Shown: one piece after another, positions 27,473 to 35,563 of the stretch
How the letters are laid out: the number at the start of each line of letters is the position of its first letter
Numbering within the stretch: the stretch's first letter is position 1
From: JACKIC01 sp964392305
Lineage (GTDB): Bacteria; Planctomycetota; UBA1135; UBA2386
Direction of reading: 5' to 3'
Assembly (NCBI GenBank): GCA_964392305.1
Contig: CAYMPV010000007.1
Coordinates: 160,483-224,482, forward strand
Length of the DNA stretch: 64,000 nucleotides
Translations under genes and position numbers: made by a program
Notes under the pieces: model-generated
Database searches by the model: none
Told to the model about the DNA's origin: nothing
What the model saw: the letters and a program-made list of their open reading frames with translations, nothing else

Positions 27473-28822
27473 ATGTCGCTGCGTTCCTCAGCCTGCGTCG
27501 CGGTGTTCGTTCTCGCCCCCACGATCGCGATCGGTCAGCGTCCCGCCGTCGGTGAACCGGCGCCGGCGATCGTTGCCGATGCCTGGCTCAACTGGGAGGG
27601 GGTCGCGCCGACGCTCGAATCCCTCGCCGGGCGCGTCGTGCTGCTCGAGTTCTGGGGCACCTGGTGCGGGCCTTGCGTGCGCGCGATGCCCGGCATCCAG
27701 AAGCTGCACGATCGTTATCGCGAACGTGGCCTCACCGTGCTCGCCATCTCCTACGAGCCGGTGGCGAAGATGGAGCCGTTCCTGCAGACCAACGGCTACA
27801 CGATGCCGGTCGGCTCCGACGCCGCGAAGAACACCATCGGCGCCTACGGCATCAGCGGCTGGCCGACGACGATCGTGATCGACAAGTTGGGCAAGATCGC
27901 GCACGTCGGCTCGCCGTACGATGCCGAGGCTGCGGTCGAGAAGGCGCTCGGGCTCGAGGCCGGACCGGCGTCGCTGCTCAGCCAGTGGCTCGACAGCCTC
28001 GGCGGCGCCAAGCAGGCACAGCGCGACGCACTCGAGCGACTCTGCGAGAAGGCGCCGCGCAGCTTCGATCTGCAGGCGTGGGCCCTGGGTCAGTGTGCTC
28101 CCCAGACCGTCACTGGTGAGGGTGAGGCCGCTGCGGCGGCGAAGGCCGCGGGCAAGAACGTCGACGGCACCGACGCGCTGCGGCGTTGCGTGAAGGCATG
28201 GGGCAACGCAGGGCAGCGGCAGCAGGTGCTGCAGCAGCTTGCCGATGGGGGGCCGGACACGTTCGATCTCGCAGCGTTCGCCGAGGAGAGCCTGGCCAAG
28301 GCGTTCCCGCTGGACCCCAAGGAACTCGAGGAGATGCTCGCGGCCAAGAAGTATGCGGGAGTGGTCGAGGCGATCGCCAAGCGCGCGCCGGCTGCGCGCA
28401 CGCTCGCTTCGGCAGCCAAGAACAAGGACCTCGCCGACTTCTGCAAGGGCAAAGCGGACGCCGCCCGGGTGATGGCCAAGAAGGGCCTGATGGCCCAACT
28501 CTGGGTGTTCCCCGGCGCGTTGCCCAAGGACGAGAAGGTCAACGAGAAGTTCTGGGGTGAGTTGTCGATCAGCGGCATCGCGACCAGTCAGGACAAGAAG
28601 ACCATCACGGGCATCATGCTCGGCGGCGAGTTGTTGGCGCATGACCAGGCCGAGGGTTTCGTCGTGGGCAAGCTGGCTCAGGCGCTGATCATGGACAGTC
28701 TCGCCAAGGGCAAGGCGCCGAGCCTCGCTTCGTTGCGCAAGGCGTGCGACGCCGAACGCGCCGCGATGGTCACCGACTTGCAAGGGCGCTACGGCGCGCC
28801 TGAACCTCGCCAGAAGAAGTGA
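27473..28822 (+). CDS. Secreted TlpA/ResA-like thioredoxin-fold protein with alpha-helical C-terminal extension
   Basis: A 449-residue protein; signal peptide ends AIG|QRP. Residues about 25-165 form a TlpA-type redoxin domain: LLEFWGTWCGPCVRAMPGI gives the WCGPC active site near residue 63-67, and SGWPTTIVID gives the cis-Pro. It should carry out thiol-disulfide exchange outside the cytoplasm. The remaining 280 residues are helix-rich, with many Ala, Lys and Glu (LDPKELEEMLAAKKYAGVV), and have no family I recognise; they are much longer than a normal TlpA tail. AGGAG at 27461-27465 supports this start. Confidence 0.86.
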   Translation: MSLRSSACVAVFVLAPTIAIGQRPAVGEPAPAIVADAWLNWEGVAPTLESLAGRVVLLEFWGTWCGPCVRAMPGIQKLHDRYRERGLTVLAISYEPVAKMEPFLQTNGYTMPVGSDAAKNTIGAYGISGWPTTIVIDKLGKIAHVGSPYDAEAAVEKALGLEAGPASLLSQWLDSLGGAKQAQRDALERLCEKAPRSFDLQAWALGQCAPQTVTGEGEAAAAAKAAGKNVDGTDALRRCVKAWGNAGQRQQVLQQLADGGPDTFDLAAFAEESLAKAFPLDPKELEEMLAAKKYAGVVEAIAKRAPAARTLASAAKNKDLADFCKGKADAARVMAKKGLMAQLWVFPGALPKDEKVNEKFWGELSISGIATSQDKKTITGIMLGGELLAHDQAEGFVVGKLAQALIMDSLAKGKAPSLASLRKACDAERAAMVTDLQGRYGAPEPRQKK

Positions 28823-28903
28823 AGTGGCTGCGGGTCGTCGCCGGCGGTGCTGGCACCCCGCTGCGCCGTGGCGTCGCTCCGCGCGACCTTGTTCACTGGC
28901 GGC

Positions 28904-30586
28904 ATGCGCGTGCCCACGTTCCTGCTCGTACCCGCTTCGCTGCTCGCCGCTTGCGCCTCGTCGCCCGAAGTGCCCAAGGTCCAAGAACCCGCCGCGGCGC
29001 CGTTCGGCGCCGAGCACCCCAGACTCGACGGTTGGACGACGGGCAGGTGGTGGGAGCCCGACGCAAAGGCTGCGGCGGCGATGCCGCTTCCGCTGCAGGC
29101 GCCACGGCAGGACGTGATCGCGTTCGCGCTCTACACGGTCGATCTGCGTGATCCGTCGCGCGCGGTGCTCAAGCTGACGGCGCAGCTGTTCCCGCTGTTG
29201 CCCGGCGAGGACATGATCGCGCGGCTCGAGATCGAGCAGGGCGGAGCCTGGCGTGAGGTCGCCCGTGCCGACGTGCTCTATCCGGGTTGGGACGTGCACT
29301 TCCGCGTCGAGGCCTGGGACTCGACCCGCAACTGCCGCTACCGCGTGCGGCACGGTGAACACGCGAGCTTCATGGGAACGGTGCGCAAGGACCCGGGCGA
29401 CCAGCCGCAGCTCGAGATCGCGGTGCTGTCGTGCAACAGTTCGCGCACCATCGGACCGCGCGACGAACTCGTGCAGGGGCTGCGCGCCGCCGATCCGGAC
29501 CTGCTGTTCTTCGCCGGCGACCAGACCTATCGCCACACCGAGCACACCACCGGCTGGATCGAGTTCGGGCTGCAGTTCCGCGACGTGATGCGCGATCGGC
29601 CGACGATCACCATTCCCGACGACCACGACGTCGGTCACCCCAACGTCTGGGGCGAGGGTGGCGTGCGCGCGATGAAGGCGAACGGCACCGATGGCGGGTA
29701 CTTCCTGCCGGCGGCCTACGTGAACATGGTGCAGCGCCAGCAGACGTGGCACCTGCCCGATGCCGTCGACCCGACGCCCGTGGCGCAGGGCATCACCGTC
29801 TACTTCACCAACCTGCGGCTCGGCGGCGTCGACTTCGCGATCCTCGAGGACCGCAAGTGGAAGACCGGGCCGTTCGGCGAGATCCCCAAGCTGGGCCCGC
29901 GCCCCGATCACATCACCGACCCCAGCTACGACCGACAGGCGATCGACCTGCCCGGCCTGCAGTTGCTCGGCGAACGACAGATGGCGTGGTTGGCGCGTTG
30001 GGCCGACGGCGAAGCCGACGCGCGCGCCCGGTGCGTCCTGTCGCAGACAGCGTTCTGCGGCGCGGTGCACATGCACGGTGCCGAGAACGCGCGCCTGCTC
30101 GCCGACCTCGACTGCAACGGTTGGCCGCAGACGCAGCGCAACGCGGCGTTGCGCTTGCTGCAGCGCGCCGGCGCGATCCACCTGTGCGGTGACCAGCACC
30201 TCGCGGTGGTGGTCAAACACGGCATCGACGCGTTCGGCGACGGCCCGTGGGCGTTCACCGGTCCCGCGCTCGTCAACACGATCTATGGACGCTGGTGGCA
30301 CCCCGAAGACGAGCAGGCGGGGGCGAACCCGGTGCCCCACAGCCCGCTGCCGTGGACCGGGGACTACTTCGATGGGCTCGGCAACCGTATCTCGATGGTT
30401 GCCTATGCGAACCCCGACGACATCGGCGACGAACGGCGCCGCGGCGACGGGTACGGCATCGCGCGCTACGACTTCGCGACCGGCACGATCACGTTCGAAT
30501 GCTGGCCGCGGTTCGCGACCCACGACGCGCGCGGGGTGGCGCAGCAGTTCCCCGGTTGGCCGGTGGTCGTGCCGATGGCGAAGTGA
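28904..30586 (+). CDS. PhoD-like metallophosphatase lipoprotein
   Basis: A 560-residue protein. The start at 28904 gives a lipoprotein signal with lipobox LAAC (MRVPTFLLVPASLLAAC). Metallophosphatase motifs appear in order: VLSCNSS, FFAGDQTYRH (metal ligands Asp and the YRH loop), IPDDHDVGH (the DDHD ligand motif of the PhoD family) and HLCGDQH. The family comprises phosphodiesterase/phosphomonoesterase enzymes that use Fe/Ca centres; this is the PhoD-like branch rather than classical PhoD, so the substrate is uncertain. Residues about 60-180 are an N-terminal beta domain. It converges with the metallo-beta-lactamase-fold gene. Confidence 0.85.
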   Translation: MRVPTFLLVPASLLAACASSPEVPKVQEPAAAPFGAEHPRLDGWTTGRWWEPDAKAAAAMPLPLQAPRQDVIAFALYTVDLRDPSRAVLKLTAQLFPLLPGEDMIARLEIEQGGAWREVARADVLYPGWDVHFRVEAWDSTRNCRYRVRHGEHASFMGTVRKDPGDQPQLEIAVLSCNSSRTIGPRDELVQGLRAADPDLLFFAGDQTYRHTEHTTGWIEFGLQFRDVMRDRPTITIPDDHDVGHPNVWGEGGVRAMKANGTDGGYFLPAAYVNMVQRQQTWHLPDAVDPTPVAQGITVYFTNLRLGGVDFAILEDRKWKTGPFGEIPKLGPRPDHITDPSYDRQAIDLPGLQLLGERQMAWLARWADGEADARARCVLSQTAFCGAVHMHGAENARLLADLDCNGWPQTQRNAALRLLQRAGAIHLCGDQHLAVVVKHGIDAFGDGPWAFTGPALVNTIYGRWWHPEDEQAGANPVPHSPLPWTGDYFDGLGNRISMVAYANPDDIGDERRRGDGYGIARYDFATGTITFECWPRFATHDARGVAQQFPGWPVVVPMAK

Positions 30587-30619
30587 GCTCTGCGCGGGTG
30601 TGTTCGGCGAGCCAGGTCT

Positions 30620-31354
30620 TCAGCGAGCCGTGTCGCTCAGTACGGCGGCGAGTTGCTGCAACTGCGCTGCGCCGTCACCGTCGTAGCAGCTGCCGTGCAT
30701 GCAGGCGAGCAGCCGAGGTTGCAACTCGGCGAGTTTCGCCAGTAGGGCGGCGGTGTCGCGTCCGTGTGCGTAGTAGTCCATGGCGCTGCGCATCGCTTCG
30801 CTGGGACCCAGCACGTCCGCGCTCGTCACCGCGGGGTTGTCGCTGCCGGGCTGTGTGAACAGGTCGCCGCACAGCAGCGTCCGGCTACGTTCTTCGAACA
30901 GGTAACCGCACTCCCAGGCGTGTGGTAGATGCGGCGCGTCAAGCCAGCGGAAGGCGCGCTCACCGGCCTGCAGCCGCTCACCATCTTGCATGGCCCGCGG
31001 CGGTCGATCGAACGCGTCGCCGTTGATCATGGCGTTGACGGCGCTGCACAGCGGCGTCGCCTCGGGCGCTGTTGCCAGCAGCTGGTTGAGGGCGCCGCAC
31101 TCGTCGTTCTCGAAGTGCGAGAACCCGATCCAACGCAGCCGCGTCGCCGGCATCACCTTGGTGATCGCGGCGAGGGTCAGCGCCGCCATGCCGCGCGGTC
31201 CGGTGTGGAACAGCAGCGGTTCAGCGCCGTCGATCAGGATGCGATTGAACGAGAAGCCGCCGGGCACCACGCTGGGCGGAATCGGCGTGCTGATGCGGTA
31301 GATGCCCTCGGCGACTTCGTCCAGGGTGGTGTGGCTCGATGCATCGACGATCAT
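30620..31354 (-). CDS. Diiron metallo-beta-lactamase-fold protein (flavodiiron N-domain-like)
   Basis: A 244-residue cytosolic protein. The ligand set is of the oxygen/NO-reducing diiron type rather than the hydrolytic HxHxDH type: HFEND gives H80-x-E82-x-D84, His145 (or His142) follows in LDAPHLPHAW, then Asp164 in LCGDLF and the final His in CMHGSCYDG. A His directly after Asp84 is replaced by Glu85. The flavodoxin domain of flavodiiron proteins is absent, so it would need a separate electron donor. It might detoxify O2 or NO, or act as a sensor. It is divergent from the M28 peptidase gene. Confidence 0.82.
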   Translation of the reverse strand: MIVDASSHTTLDEVAEGIYRISTPIPPSVVPGGFSFNRILIDGAEPLLFHTGPRGMAALTLAAITKVMPATRLRWIGFSHFENDECGALNQLLATAPEATPLCSAVNAMINGDAFDRPPRAMQDGERLQAGERAFRWLDAPHLPHAWECGYLFEERSRTLLCGDLFTQPGSDNPAVTSADVLGPSEAMRSAMDYYAHGRDTAALLAKLAELQPRLLACMHGSCYDGDGAAQLQQLAAVLSDTAR

Positions 31355-31469
31355 GAGGTGCTCCGTGTGGCATGGCGGTGGCGGCGCCGCGGCGAGTGCG
31401 GGCGGCTACCGGTCAGGGTAGCCCGCGCGCGGCAGCGAGTGAATGTCGCACCGCACCTCGCGGCTGCGT

Positions 31470-33197
31470 ATGACTCACGCGATGCGCGCGCTGTCGATCG
31501 CCTTTCTCGCCGTCACCCTGCACACCCTCACCGCCCAGGCCCCGCCGCCGCTCGCGGCGAAGATCGTGCACGAGGGCCTCGAGAACAGCCGCGTGACCGC
31601 GTTCCAGGACGTGCTCTGTCACGACTTCGGCAGCCGGCTGACGGGCTCGGTCGCGTTCGACCGCGCGGCGCGCTGGGCGCGCGACGAGTTCGCGGCGATG
31701 GGGCTCGACGCGCGTCTCGAACCGTGGGGTGAGTGGCAGGTGAGCTGGGACCGCGAGCAGTGGATGGGACGCGTGGTCGAGCCCGTCGGCCTCGAACTGC
31801 AGGTCGCGTGTCCGGCGTGGACCGGCAGCACGCGCGGCATCGCGCGCGGCACGTTGGTGCGCATGCCCAAGACCGCCGAGGAACTCGCCGCGCTGCAGGC
31901 GCGCGCCGCGCAGGATCCGGCCCTGTGGGTCTGGGGCGCGATGTCGCGCCAGAGCGAAGACGCGGCGGTCCGCGACGCGGTGCAGGCGATGCTCGACGAG
32001 GGCAAGCTGCTCGGCATCGCACAATCGGCGACGAGCACGCGTTGGAACGACAAGAACTGGGAGAACCAGATCCGTGTGTTCGGCGACAGCCGCCGCGCCC
32101 AGCGTCCCTACGAAGAACGGCCGCGTTGGGCCAACGCCGTGGTGCGCGACGACCAGAGCGCCCAGCTCGAAGAACTGCTGAGCGGCGAGAAGGACGTGGT
32201 CGTCGAGTTCGAGCTGCGCAACCGCTGGCGCCCGGGTCCGGTCACCCTGCACAACGTCGTCGCCGACCTGAGGGGTTCGACCGACCCCGAGGACGTGGTG
32301 ATCGTCTGCGCGCATCTCGACAGCTGGCACCAGGCGACCGGCGCGACCGACAACGGCACCGGCACCTGCACGACGCTCGAGGTGGCGCGCATCCTGACCG
32401 CCGCGGGCGCGCGGCCGAAGCGCACGATCCGCTTCATCCTGTGGGGCGGCGAGGAACAAGGTCTGCTCGGCTCGCGCCAGTACGTCGTGCAGCACCGCAC
32501 GCAGATGCATCACGTGTCCGCGGTGTTCAACCACGACAGTGGCACCAACTGGGCGCAGTCGCTGGGTATCGCCGAGTCGCAGCTCGAGGACTTCACCAGG
32601 ATCGTGGCGCCGATCCTCGAGCGCTTGTCGCCGCCGCAGCCGGAGTTCGACGGGCCCGTGTTCGCGCTGCGCGCCAGCAAGGTCGTGATGCCCGCCGGCG
32701 GCGGCAGTGACAACGCCAGTTTCGCGGCCGTCGGGGTGCCGGCCTACGGCTGGGGCATGAAGGGGGAGGTGCCATATGCGCGCGGCTGGCATTCGCAGTG
32801 GGACACGGTCTCGATCGTCGTGCCGCAGTACCAGCGGCAGACCGCGACCGTCGCCGCGTTGGTTGCGTTCGGCGTCGCCGACCTCGACCGCAACCTCTCG
32901 CGGCAAGGCATCGAACGGGCTCAACCCGGCGGCATGGTCAACGCGCAGCTGATCATCGAGACGTGGCTCGGCGTCGAACTCGACGGGCTCACGATCACCG
33001 CGGTTGCCCAAGGCGGCCTCGCGCTCGGTGCCGGTCTGCGGCCGGGCGACAAGCTCGGCGCCGTCGGTGGCACGGCGGTCGAGGATCAGCCGAGCTTCCT
33101 CGCCGCATTGCGGGCGCTGGCCGGCGACACCAAGCCGTTGGCGGTGACGGTGCGACGCGGTGATGGGGCCGTGGATGTCGTGCTGGGCGGCAAGTGA
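31470..33197 (+). CDS. Secreted M28-family metallopeptidase with C-terminal PDZ domain
   Basis: A 575-residue protein; signal peptide ends LTA|QAP. A protease-associated region precedes the catalytic domain, where the di-zinc motifs are clear: AHLDSWHQATGATDNGTG (His and Asp ligands, about 280-297), WGGEEQGLLGS (catalytic Glu and Glu ligand), NHDSGT (Asp) and WHSQWDT (His). It is closest in pattern to carboxypeptidase Q-type aminopeptidase/dipeptidases. A PDZ domain follows (LTITAVAQGGLALGAGLRPG). It probably cleaves peptides in the periplasm. Starts at 31443 and 31482 are also possible, and no clear ribosome-binding site decides. Confidence 0.9.
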   Translation: MTHAMRALSIAFLAVTLHTLTAQAPPPLAAKIVHEGLENSRVTAFQDVLCHDFGSRLTGSVAFDRAARWARDEFAAMGLDARLEPWGEWQVSWDREQWMGRVVEPVGLELQVACPAWTGSTRGIARGTLVRMPKTAEELAALQARAAQDPALWVWGAMSRQSEDAAVRDAVQAMLDEGKLLGIAQSATSTRWNDKNWENQIRVFGDSRRAQRPYEERPRWANAVVRDDQSAQLEELLSGEKDVVVEFELRNRWRPGPVTLHNVVADLRGSTDPEDVVIVCAHLDSWHQATGATDNGTGTCTTLEVARILTAAGARPKRTIRFILWGGEEQGLLGSRQYVVQHRTQMHHVSAVFNHDSGTNWAQSLGIAESQLEDFTRIVAPILERLSPPQPEFDGPVFALRASKVVMPAGGGSDNASFAAVGVPAYGWGMKGEVPYARGWHSQWDTVSIVVPQYQRQTATVAALVAFGVADLDRNLSRQGIERAQPGGMVNAQLIIETWLGVELDGLTITAVAQGGLALGAGLRPGDKLGAVGGTAVEDQPSFLAALRALAGDTKPLAVTVRRGDGAVDVVLGGK

Positions 33198-33521
33198 TTC
33201 CGGCCCAGCGATATTCGGGATTACGCAATGAATCAGGTGTGTCCCGCGTGTGGCTTGGCGCCTGACCGCAATGGGCGGTGCGCTGCGGCGTGATTGACCG
33301 CGGCGAATGGCCAAGAAATGTCGCCGAACCACAGAACCTGACCCGGGCGCGCGCGCGTCCAAGGCGCCCACCAGGGTTGCTTTACGGTCACCCCCTTGCC
33401 GTAAGCAGTGGATTGTACCGAAGTTGCCTTCGCCGTCGACCGGGGGTCGACAGGGTAGGTGCGGCAATCCAACCTTGGCGGCGTTCCCTTCTCCCTTCTT
33501 TCTTCCCACGTGGAATCGAAC
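33198..33521 (+). promoter_or_regulatory. 324-base leader region with hairpin
   Basis: There is no convincing gene. A possible promoter is TTGACC at 33294-33299 with AAATGT about 16 bases on. A hairpin with arms 33379-33387 and 33399-33406 (GCTTTACGG against CCGTAAGC, one bulged base) follows; it could end upstream transcription or shape the leader of the abundant secreted protein that follows. The bases just before the ATG are pyrimidine-rich and lack a clear Shine-Dalgarno site. Confidence 0.35.
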
Positions 33522-35291
33522 ATGCAAAAGCTCTCGATGGCGGTTGCCCTGCTCAGCCTCGCTGCTGCGGCGGTGGCTCAGAACCCAAACTGCAACGGCG
33601 CTCCTCCGGCCCAGACGATCTCCTTCACCGACCCGTTCGCCGCGAGTTTCTATTACGGAAACCTGACCGGCGACAGCATGAACTACTTCTTCGACGCCGA
33701 CGTGCAGTCGCCGATCACCATCACGAGCATGATGGCGACGACGTACGATCAGGGCCAGGGCAACCCGGTGGTGCCCAACCAGGTCGGCAACACGGCAGTG
33801 GTGAACATCTACACCTGCCCGACGACCCGCGTCGGTAACGAGGGCGCCGCGATGGCTCCTGGTCAACCCGGCTCGCCCTGGACCCTCGCCGGTTCGGGCA
33901 CGCTGACCGTCGTTGCCTGGCCGGCTGGCTCGCCGATCGCGTTCACGACTCCGGTGGCGATTCCTTCCGGTCTCTACGGCGTGGCGATCGAAGTGATGCC
34001 GACCGTGGCTCCGCAGCCGAACCCCGGTGGCCTGCACTGCCTGGGCGTGAGCCCGAGCGTCAACCCGACCCCGAGCGACTCGTTCCTGTCGATCAGCAAC
34101 CAGGGCATCCAGCAGACCGGTTGGACCAACGCCGCGCCTCCCGGCGTGAACGTGGCCGACCTCAACCTGAACATCGACTACGTGCCGGACCCCCAGGCGG
34201 GCCTCTGGACGACGCTCGGTGAGGGCTGCTACTTCCGTCCGCGCGGTTTCTACGAGGACTTCCCGACCAGCGCGACCGGTCCGGACCTGCAGAACACCTC
34301 GATGCAGCTGATCCCGCTCGGCAGCAACTACCTGGTTGCGCCCGGCGCAGCGACGCCGATCACGCAACCGGCCAGCACCTCGCTGACCGCGGTTCCGCCG
34401 AACTCGGGTTCGTCGGGCACCTCCTGGGACGACGCCCTGTCGGCCCCGATCGTCCTGCCCTTCACCTTCCCCTTCCCGGGCGGCAGCGCGACCAACATCA
34501 CGATCAGCTCGAACGGCTGCGTCTACCTCGACGCGGTCGTTTCGACGGCTTATGGCGTCGCGGGCGCTGCTTATGGCAGCACCGCGGGCTGGAAGGACAA
34601 CGCTCCCCGCATCGCCCCGTTCTACGCCGACATGGATGCGGATCCGGCCACCGGCGGCGGCAGCATCCACTATGACGTGGACCCGGCCAACCAGTTCGTG
34701 ACCATCACCTGGTATCAGGTGCCGGAGTGGCCCGCCGTGCCGGGCTTCACCAACAACATCGAACTGCGTCTGTGGGCGACCGGCCAGGTCGACATCAACT
34801 ACGGCACGCTGACCAACCAGAACACCTACGGCAACAACGCCCTGGTCGGTTTCTCGGAAGGCCTCGGCGCGCGTCTGCCCACGCCCCAGGACCTGTCGGC
34901 GACGATGCCGTTCCAGAGCGGTGACGGCGCGATCCCGCCGATCCTCGGCATGGACGCCCGTCCGGTGATCGGCACCTCGCCGAACGTGGTCACCACCAAC
35001 GTCACGCCCGGCACCTTCGGCCAGGTCCTGATCGCGGGTCTGACCGGCCTGAACACGCCGGTCGATCTGACTCCCTTCGGCCTGCCTGGCTGCAACCAGT
35101 ACATCAACCCGTTCGCGACGTTGTTCAACATCCTGACCCCGAACAACACGTTCGAGCAGGCCTTTGCGATCCCGAACAACCCCGCCTTCCAGAACGTCCA
35201 GTTCTTCTTCCAGGCGGCGCCGCTGACGGCGGGTCTGAACTCGGCCGGCGTGATCACCTCGAACGGCATCTGCGCCAAGATCGGTCTGTGA
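33522..35291 (+). CDS. Secreted protein with shared C-terminal module, probably highly expressed
   Basis: A 589-residue protein; signal peptide ends AVA|QNP. Two beta-sandwich-like regions are visible at about 20-210 and 260-440; the second contains TWDDALSAPIVLPFTFPFPG-type sequence (here SWDD), SSNGCVYLD and RIAPFYADMDADPATGGGS, which resembles nidogen/extracellular domains. The last 110 residues are the shared module (GTFGQVLIAGL, FGLPGCNQYINP, FAIPNNPAFQNVQFFFQAAPL). Codon use is more restricted than in its neighbours, with AAC, ACC, CTG and GGC dominating, and two strong hairpins follow the stop. Both suggest high expression. Exact role unknown. Confidence 0.82.
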   Translation: MQKLSMAVALLSLAAAAVAQNPNCNGAPPAQTISFTDPFAASFYYGNLTGDSMNYFFDADVQSPITITSMMATTYDQGQGNPVVPNQVGNTAVVNIYTCPTTRVGNEGAAMAPGQPGSPWTLAGSGTLTVVAWPAGSPIAFTTPVAIPSGLYGVAIEVMPTVAPQPNPGGLHCLGVSPSVNPTPSDSFLSISNQGIQQTGWTNAAPPGVNVADLNLNIDYVPDPQAGLWTTLGEGCYFRPRGFYEDFPTSATGPDLQNTSMQLIPLGSNYLVAPGAATPITQPASTSLTAVPPNSGSSGTSWDDALSAPIVLPFTFPFPGGSATNITISSNGCVYLDAVVSTAYGVAGAAYGSTAGWKDNAPRIAPFYADMDADPATGGGSIHYDVDPANQFVTITWYQVPEWPAVPGFTNNIELRLWATGQVDINYGTLTNQNTYGNNALVGFSEGLGARLPTPQDLSATMPFQSGDGAIPPILGMDARPVIGTSPNVVTTNVTPGTFGQVLIAGLTGLNTPVDLTPFGLPGCNQYINPFATLFNILTPNNTFEQAFAIPNNPAFQNVQFFFQAAPLTAGLNSAGVITSNGICAKIGL

Positions 35292-35324
35292 TCCGACCGT
35301 GCTGATCTGATCCTGTGTTTCGCC

Positions 35325-35346
35325 GCGCGCTGCGATCGCAGCGCGC
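35325..35346. repeat. Perfect 22-bp palindrome downstream of the abundant secreted protein
   Basis: GCGCGC, TGCGATCGCA, GCGCGC is self-complementary over all 22 bases and lies 34 bases after the stop at 35291. It can form a very stable hairpin or cruciform and may protect the mRNA 3' end or bind a protein. Confidence 0.7.
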
Positions 35347-35357
35347 TGGTGTGAGTG

Positions 35358-35389
35358 ACGAGGCCGGGCCCTGTGGGCGCCGGCCTCGT
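35358..35389 (+). terminator. Rho-independent-like terminator
   Basis: A ten-base-pair stem (ACGAGGCCGG at 35358-35367 against CCGGCCTCGT at 35380-35389) with a 12-base loop, followed by TGCCTTTGT. It closes the transcript of the gene ending at 35291. The T tract is interrupted, as is common in GC-rich genomes. Confidence 0.7.
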
Positions 35390-35563
35390 TGCCTTTGTGG
35401 AGAGCGTCGTTGCGACGCGTGGCGCGGCTGCGGGCGCCAGTTCTGCGCAATCGGGCCTTACGGCGTCGGCGAATTCGGGTTCCAACGCCACGTTGCCCCT
35501 CGATCCGCCCCGGATGCCGCCCTGTCGCATCCGCGTGGGCTCATCCCAAGCAGAGCTCCACCA

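Noticed and set aside
31470..33197. Idea that the M28 protein is the glutaminyl cyclase needed for the Gln +1 pattern, since such cyclases share the M28 fold.
   Set aside because: It keeps the full di-zinc peptidase ligand set (HLDS, ATDN, GGEEQG, HDSG, WHSQWDT), a protease-associated region and a PDZ domain, which points to a carboxypeptidase Q-like peptidase.
33228..33293. Mini-ORF of 21 codons (MNQVCPACG...) with a zinc-ribbon-like CxxC between the M28 peptidase and the abundant secreted protein.
   Set aside because: Too short, only three Cys, no ribosome-binding site, and no repeat of the pattern elsewhere. It could be a leader peptide, but nothing supports translation.
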